Assembly: GCF_002288325.1 (NCBI RefSeq)
Contig: NZ_CP016780.1
Span: forward strand, 372,001-436,000
Length of the DNA: 64,000 nt
Source of the DNA: Candidatus Planktophila lacus
GTDB lineage: Bacteria > Actinomycetota > Actinomycetes > Nanopelagicales > Nanopelagicaceae
Direction of reading: 5' to 3'
The first letter of the stretch is position 1; each line of letters begins with the position of its first letter. Positions 62,298-64,000 of this stretch are shown here, piece by piece. The position numbers were made by a program, and so were the translations under genes. Below the pieces are notes generated by a model, which saw nothing but the letters and a program-made list of their open reading frames with translations, was not told the DNA's origin and did not search any database.

Positions 62298-64000
62298 CTA
62301 GTCGCGTTCGCTCGCGCCCTTACCGAAGTATCTCTTCTGCGCCTTGCGCGCCTCTGAATAATGCGCGTATGCCTTCTGCGTACTTTCCAAAGTAGATACC
62401 GCAGGAATAGGAACTTCCCACCACGCTTCTCCACCCGGTGCATAAAGCAGTGGATCGCTATTGATATGGATCAGCGTTGCAGTTGGGTGCGCTTTAGCCA
62501 GCTTCATCGCTGCAGATAGATCTGCAATGGCGTTAGGAGTTTCAGCGATGCGAATTACATTCATTCCGAGGCTCTCGGCATTGGTTGCAAGATCAACTGG
62601 CAAGACGTCGCCGGTCTCATGGTTGTTGGCTTTCTTATCGCGGAAGCGGTACTTGGTACCAAAGCGCTGCGAACCAATATCTTCAGAGAGATGGCCGATA
62701 GATGCAAAGCCATGGTTCTGCACTAGAACAACAATAAATTTCAGGCCTTCTGCAACCGCGGTAACGAGTTCGGTATGCATCATTAAGTAAGAGCCATCGC
62801 CCATCATCACAACTGGTGTACGTGATGAATCAGCGCGAGCAACACCTAAACCTGCTGCGATTTCATATCCCATACATGAGAAGGCATATTCCATGTGATA
62901 ACCAAGTGGATCACGTACCCGCCATAACTTATGGAGATCACCAGGAAGTGAACCTGCTGCGCCAACCAGAACATCGCGGGGATCTGTTGCTGCCTGCACC
63001 GCACCAATGATCTCGCTCTGGCTTGGCTTTGCTAACTTTTGATCAACGAAAGATGCATCAACAATGGCATTCCAGGTTGTCTTCTCTTCAGCAATCTTCT
63101 TGGCATATGCCGCATCTACCGCATATCCATTTAGCTCTTGTAAAAGTTCAGTTAACGCCTCGCGCGCATCGGCAACAACCGGAATTGCGCTGCCATGCTT
63201 AAAGGCATCGAAGGCGGTTACGTTGATATTGATAAATTTAACATCTGGGTTTTGGAAGACGGTGCGAGATGCGGTTGTGAAATCGCTATATCGAGTGCCG
63301 ATACCAATTACTAGATCAGCATCCTTTGCTAAACGGTTTGAAGTAGTTGTACCTGTTGCACCAACAGAGCCGCACATCTGTGGGTGATCCCAGTTAAGCG
63401 AACCCATTCCGGCTTGTGATACACCAACTGGAATGCCAGTTGATTCAACAAACTTGGTTAGCGCTGCATGTGCATCAGAGTAGATAACTCCGCCACCGGC
63501 AACGATAAATGGACGCTTTGCGCTGCGGATCGCCTTTGCAGCAACTGCACTGACACCAGCATCTGGGCGTGGACGGCGGATATGCCATTCGCGATCTGCT
63601 AAGAATTCTTCGGGAACTTCAATCGTTTCGGCCTGCACATCTTCAGGAAGACAGATAGTTACTGCACCTGTTTCAGCAGGATCGGTCAACACACGCATTG
63701 CGCCAAGCAGCGAACTAAAGATTTGTTCTGGGCGATTGATGCGATCGAAGAATTTAGATAGCGGTTTAAATGCATCATTGACCGACATCGTTAAGTCATA
63801 TGGTTGTTCTAACTGCTGCAGAACTGGATCAGAGACCCGGTTTGCAAAGGTATCTGCAGGAAAGAGCAACACTGGTAAACGATTTGTTGTTGCAACTGCG
63901 GCACCTGTGAGCATATTTGTTGCTCCTGGCCCAACTGATGATGCACAAGCAAAGGTAGAACGACGACGAGTCATACGTGCATATGCCGATGATTCGTGAA
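62298..64000 (-). CDS. iolD: 3D-(3,5/4)-trihydroxycyclohexane-1,2-dione acylhydrolase (partial, N-terminus off right edge)
   Basis: At least 567 residues of a ThDP-dependent enzyme, open to the right edge. The last 26 bp read HESSAYARMTRRRS in frame, so the ATG at 63974 is not the start. CASSVGPGATNMLTGAAVAT near the edge, the central GSVGATGTTTSNRLAKDADL and the ThDP motif MMGDGSYLMMHTELVTAV with its distal VVLVQN fit IolD. It hydrolyses the C-C bond of the inositol ring-derived dione to 5-deoxy-glucuronate. About 70-80 N-terminal residues should lie beyond the edge. It is convergent with the secreted-protein gene, 29 bp apart, with no terminator. Confidence 0.9.
   Translation of the reverse strand, partial: HESSAYARMTRRRSTFACASSVGPGATNMLTGAAVATTNRLPVLLFPADTFANRVSDPVLQQLEQPYDLTMSVNDAFKPLSKFFDRINRPEQIFSSLLGAMRVLTDPAETGAVTICLPEDVQAETIEVPEEFLADREWHIRRPRPDAGVSAVAAKAIRSAKRPFIVAGGGVIYSDAHAALTKFVESTGIPVGVSQAGMGSLNWDHPQMCGSVGATGTTTSNRLAKDADLVIGIGTRYSDFTTASRTVFQNPDVKFININVTAFDAFKHGSAIPVVADAREALTELLQELNGYAVDAAYAKKIAEEKTTWNAIVDASFVDQKLAKPSQSEIIGAVQAATDPRDVLVGAAGSLPGDLHKLWRVRDPLGYHMEYAFSCMGYEIAAGLGVARADSSRTPVVMMGDGSYLMMHTELVTAVAEGLKFIVVLVQNHGFASIGHLSEDIGSQRFGTKYRFRDKKANNHETGDVLPVDLATNAESLGMNVIRIAETPNAIADLSAAMKLAKAHPTATLIHINSDPLLYAPGGEAWWEVPIPAVSTLESTQKAYAHYSEARKAQKRYFGKGASERD

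Overview
The window looks like part of a small, tightly packed genome of a free-living freshwater actinobacterium, most like the Nanopelagicales (acI; Candidatus Planktophila/Nanopelagicus type). The evidence is gene order and gene content: comEA-comEC-holA-rpsT-lepA-hemW-hrcA-dnaJ-rsmE-phoH-ybeY synteny, a DUF3145 gene, a kasA/accD6-type fatty-acid operon, and a two-gene crtYc/crtYd lycopene cyclase beside a Brp/Blh retinal-forming dioxygenase. GC content is moderate, unlike Streptomyces. Many genes overlap by 1-14 bp and almost no gap exceeds 250 bp. I saw no insertion sequence, prophage, CRISPR array or rRNA. Lineage is inferred, not computed.

Layout. 1-8.9 kb is a sugar-acid catabolism island: an iolC-like kinase cut by the left edge, a Gfo/Idh/MocA dehydrogenase, dgoK, dgoA and dgoD (galactonate to pyruvate plus glyceraldehyde-3-phosphate), a convergent ABC sugar importer and a divergent LacI regulator with twin operator-like palindromes. 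8.9-14.4 kb has tRNA-Met(CAT), a HAD phosphatase, crtYd, crtYc, blh, an M23 peptidase, cspA, DUF3145, SIMPL and cupin (DUF985) genes. 14.4-19.3 kb is the fatty-acid operon fabD-fabH-acpP-fabF-accD. 19.4-24.6 kb encodes GlgX, an SGNH hydrolase and two GT4 glycosyltransferases. 24.8-30.8 kb has etfB-etfA, a cysteine desulfurase, mnmA and ligA.

30.8-52.3 kb is conserved housekeeping: a 45-aa membrane protein, nadD, rsfS, a histidine phosphatase, tRNA-Ala, an SDR, leuS, comEA, comEC, holA, rpsT, lepA, hemW, a DoxX-like protein, a shortened hrcA, dnaJ, rsmE, hinT, phoH, ybeY, a CBS-domain protein, a catalytically empty cytidine deaminase-like protein, a FAH-family enzyme, gltX, then tRNA-Gln and tRNA-Glu. 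52.4-54.0 kb is a secreted PhoX-like phosphatase. 54.1-61.6 kb is one minus-strand operon joining a BMP-type nucleoside ABC importer to a 6-oxopurine-type nucleoside phosphorylase, an MTA/adenosine-deaminase-type amidohydrolase and an SDR. A small secreted protein and an iolD gene cut by the right edge close the window.

The most informative observations are: (i) the deaminase plus phosphorylase plus BMP importer set, which predicts purine nucleoside or methylthioadenosine salvage through inosine-type intermediates; (ii) near-identical perfect hairpins placed directly after both solute-binding-protein genes; (iii) solute-binding proteins without lipoboxes in a Gram-positive lineage; (iv) an HrcA lacking roughly 95 central residues; (v) a comEC that may start at ATT; (vi) a 127-bp same-strand overlap between the SGNH hydrolase gene and glgX.
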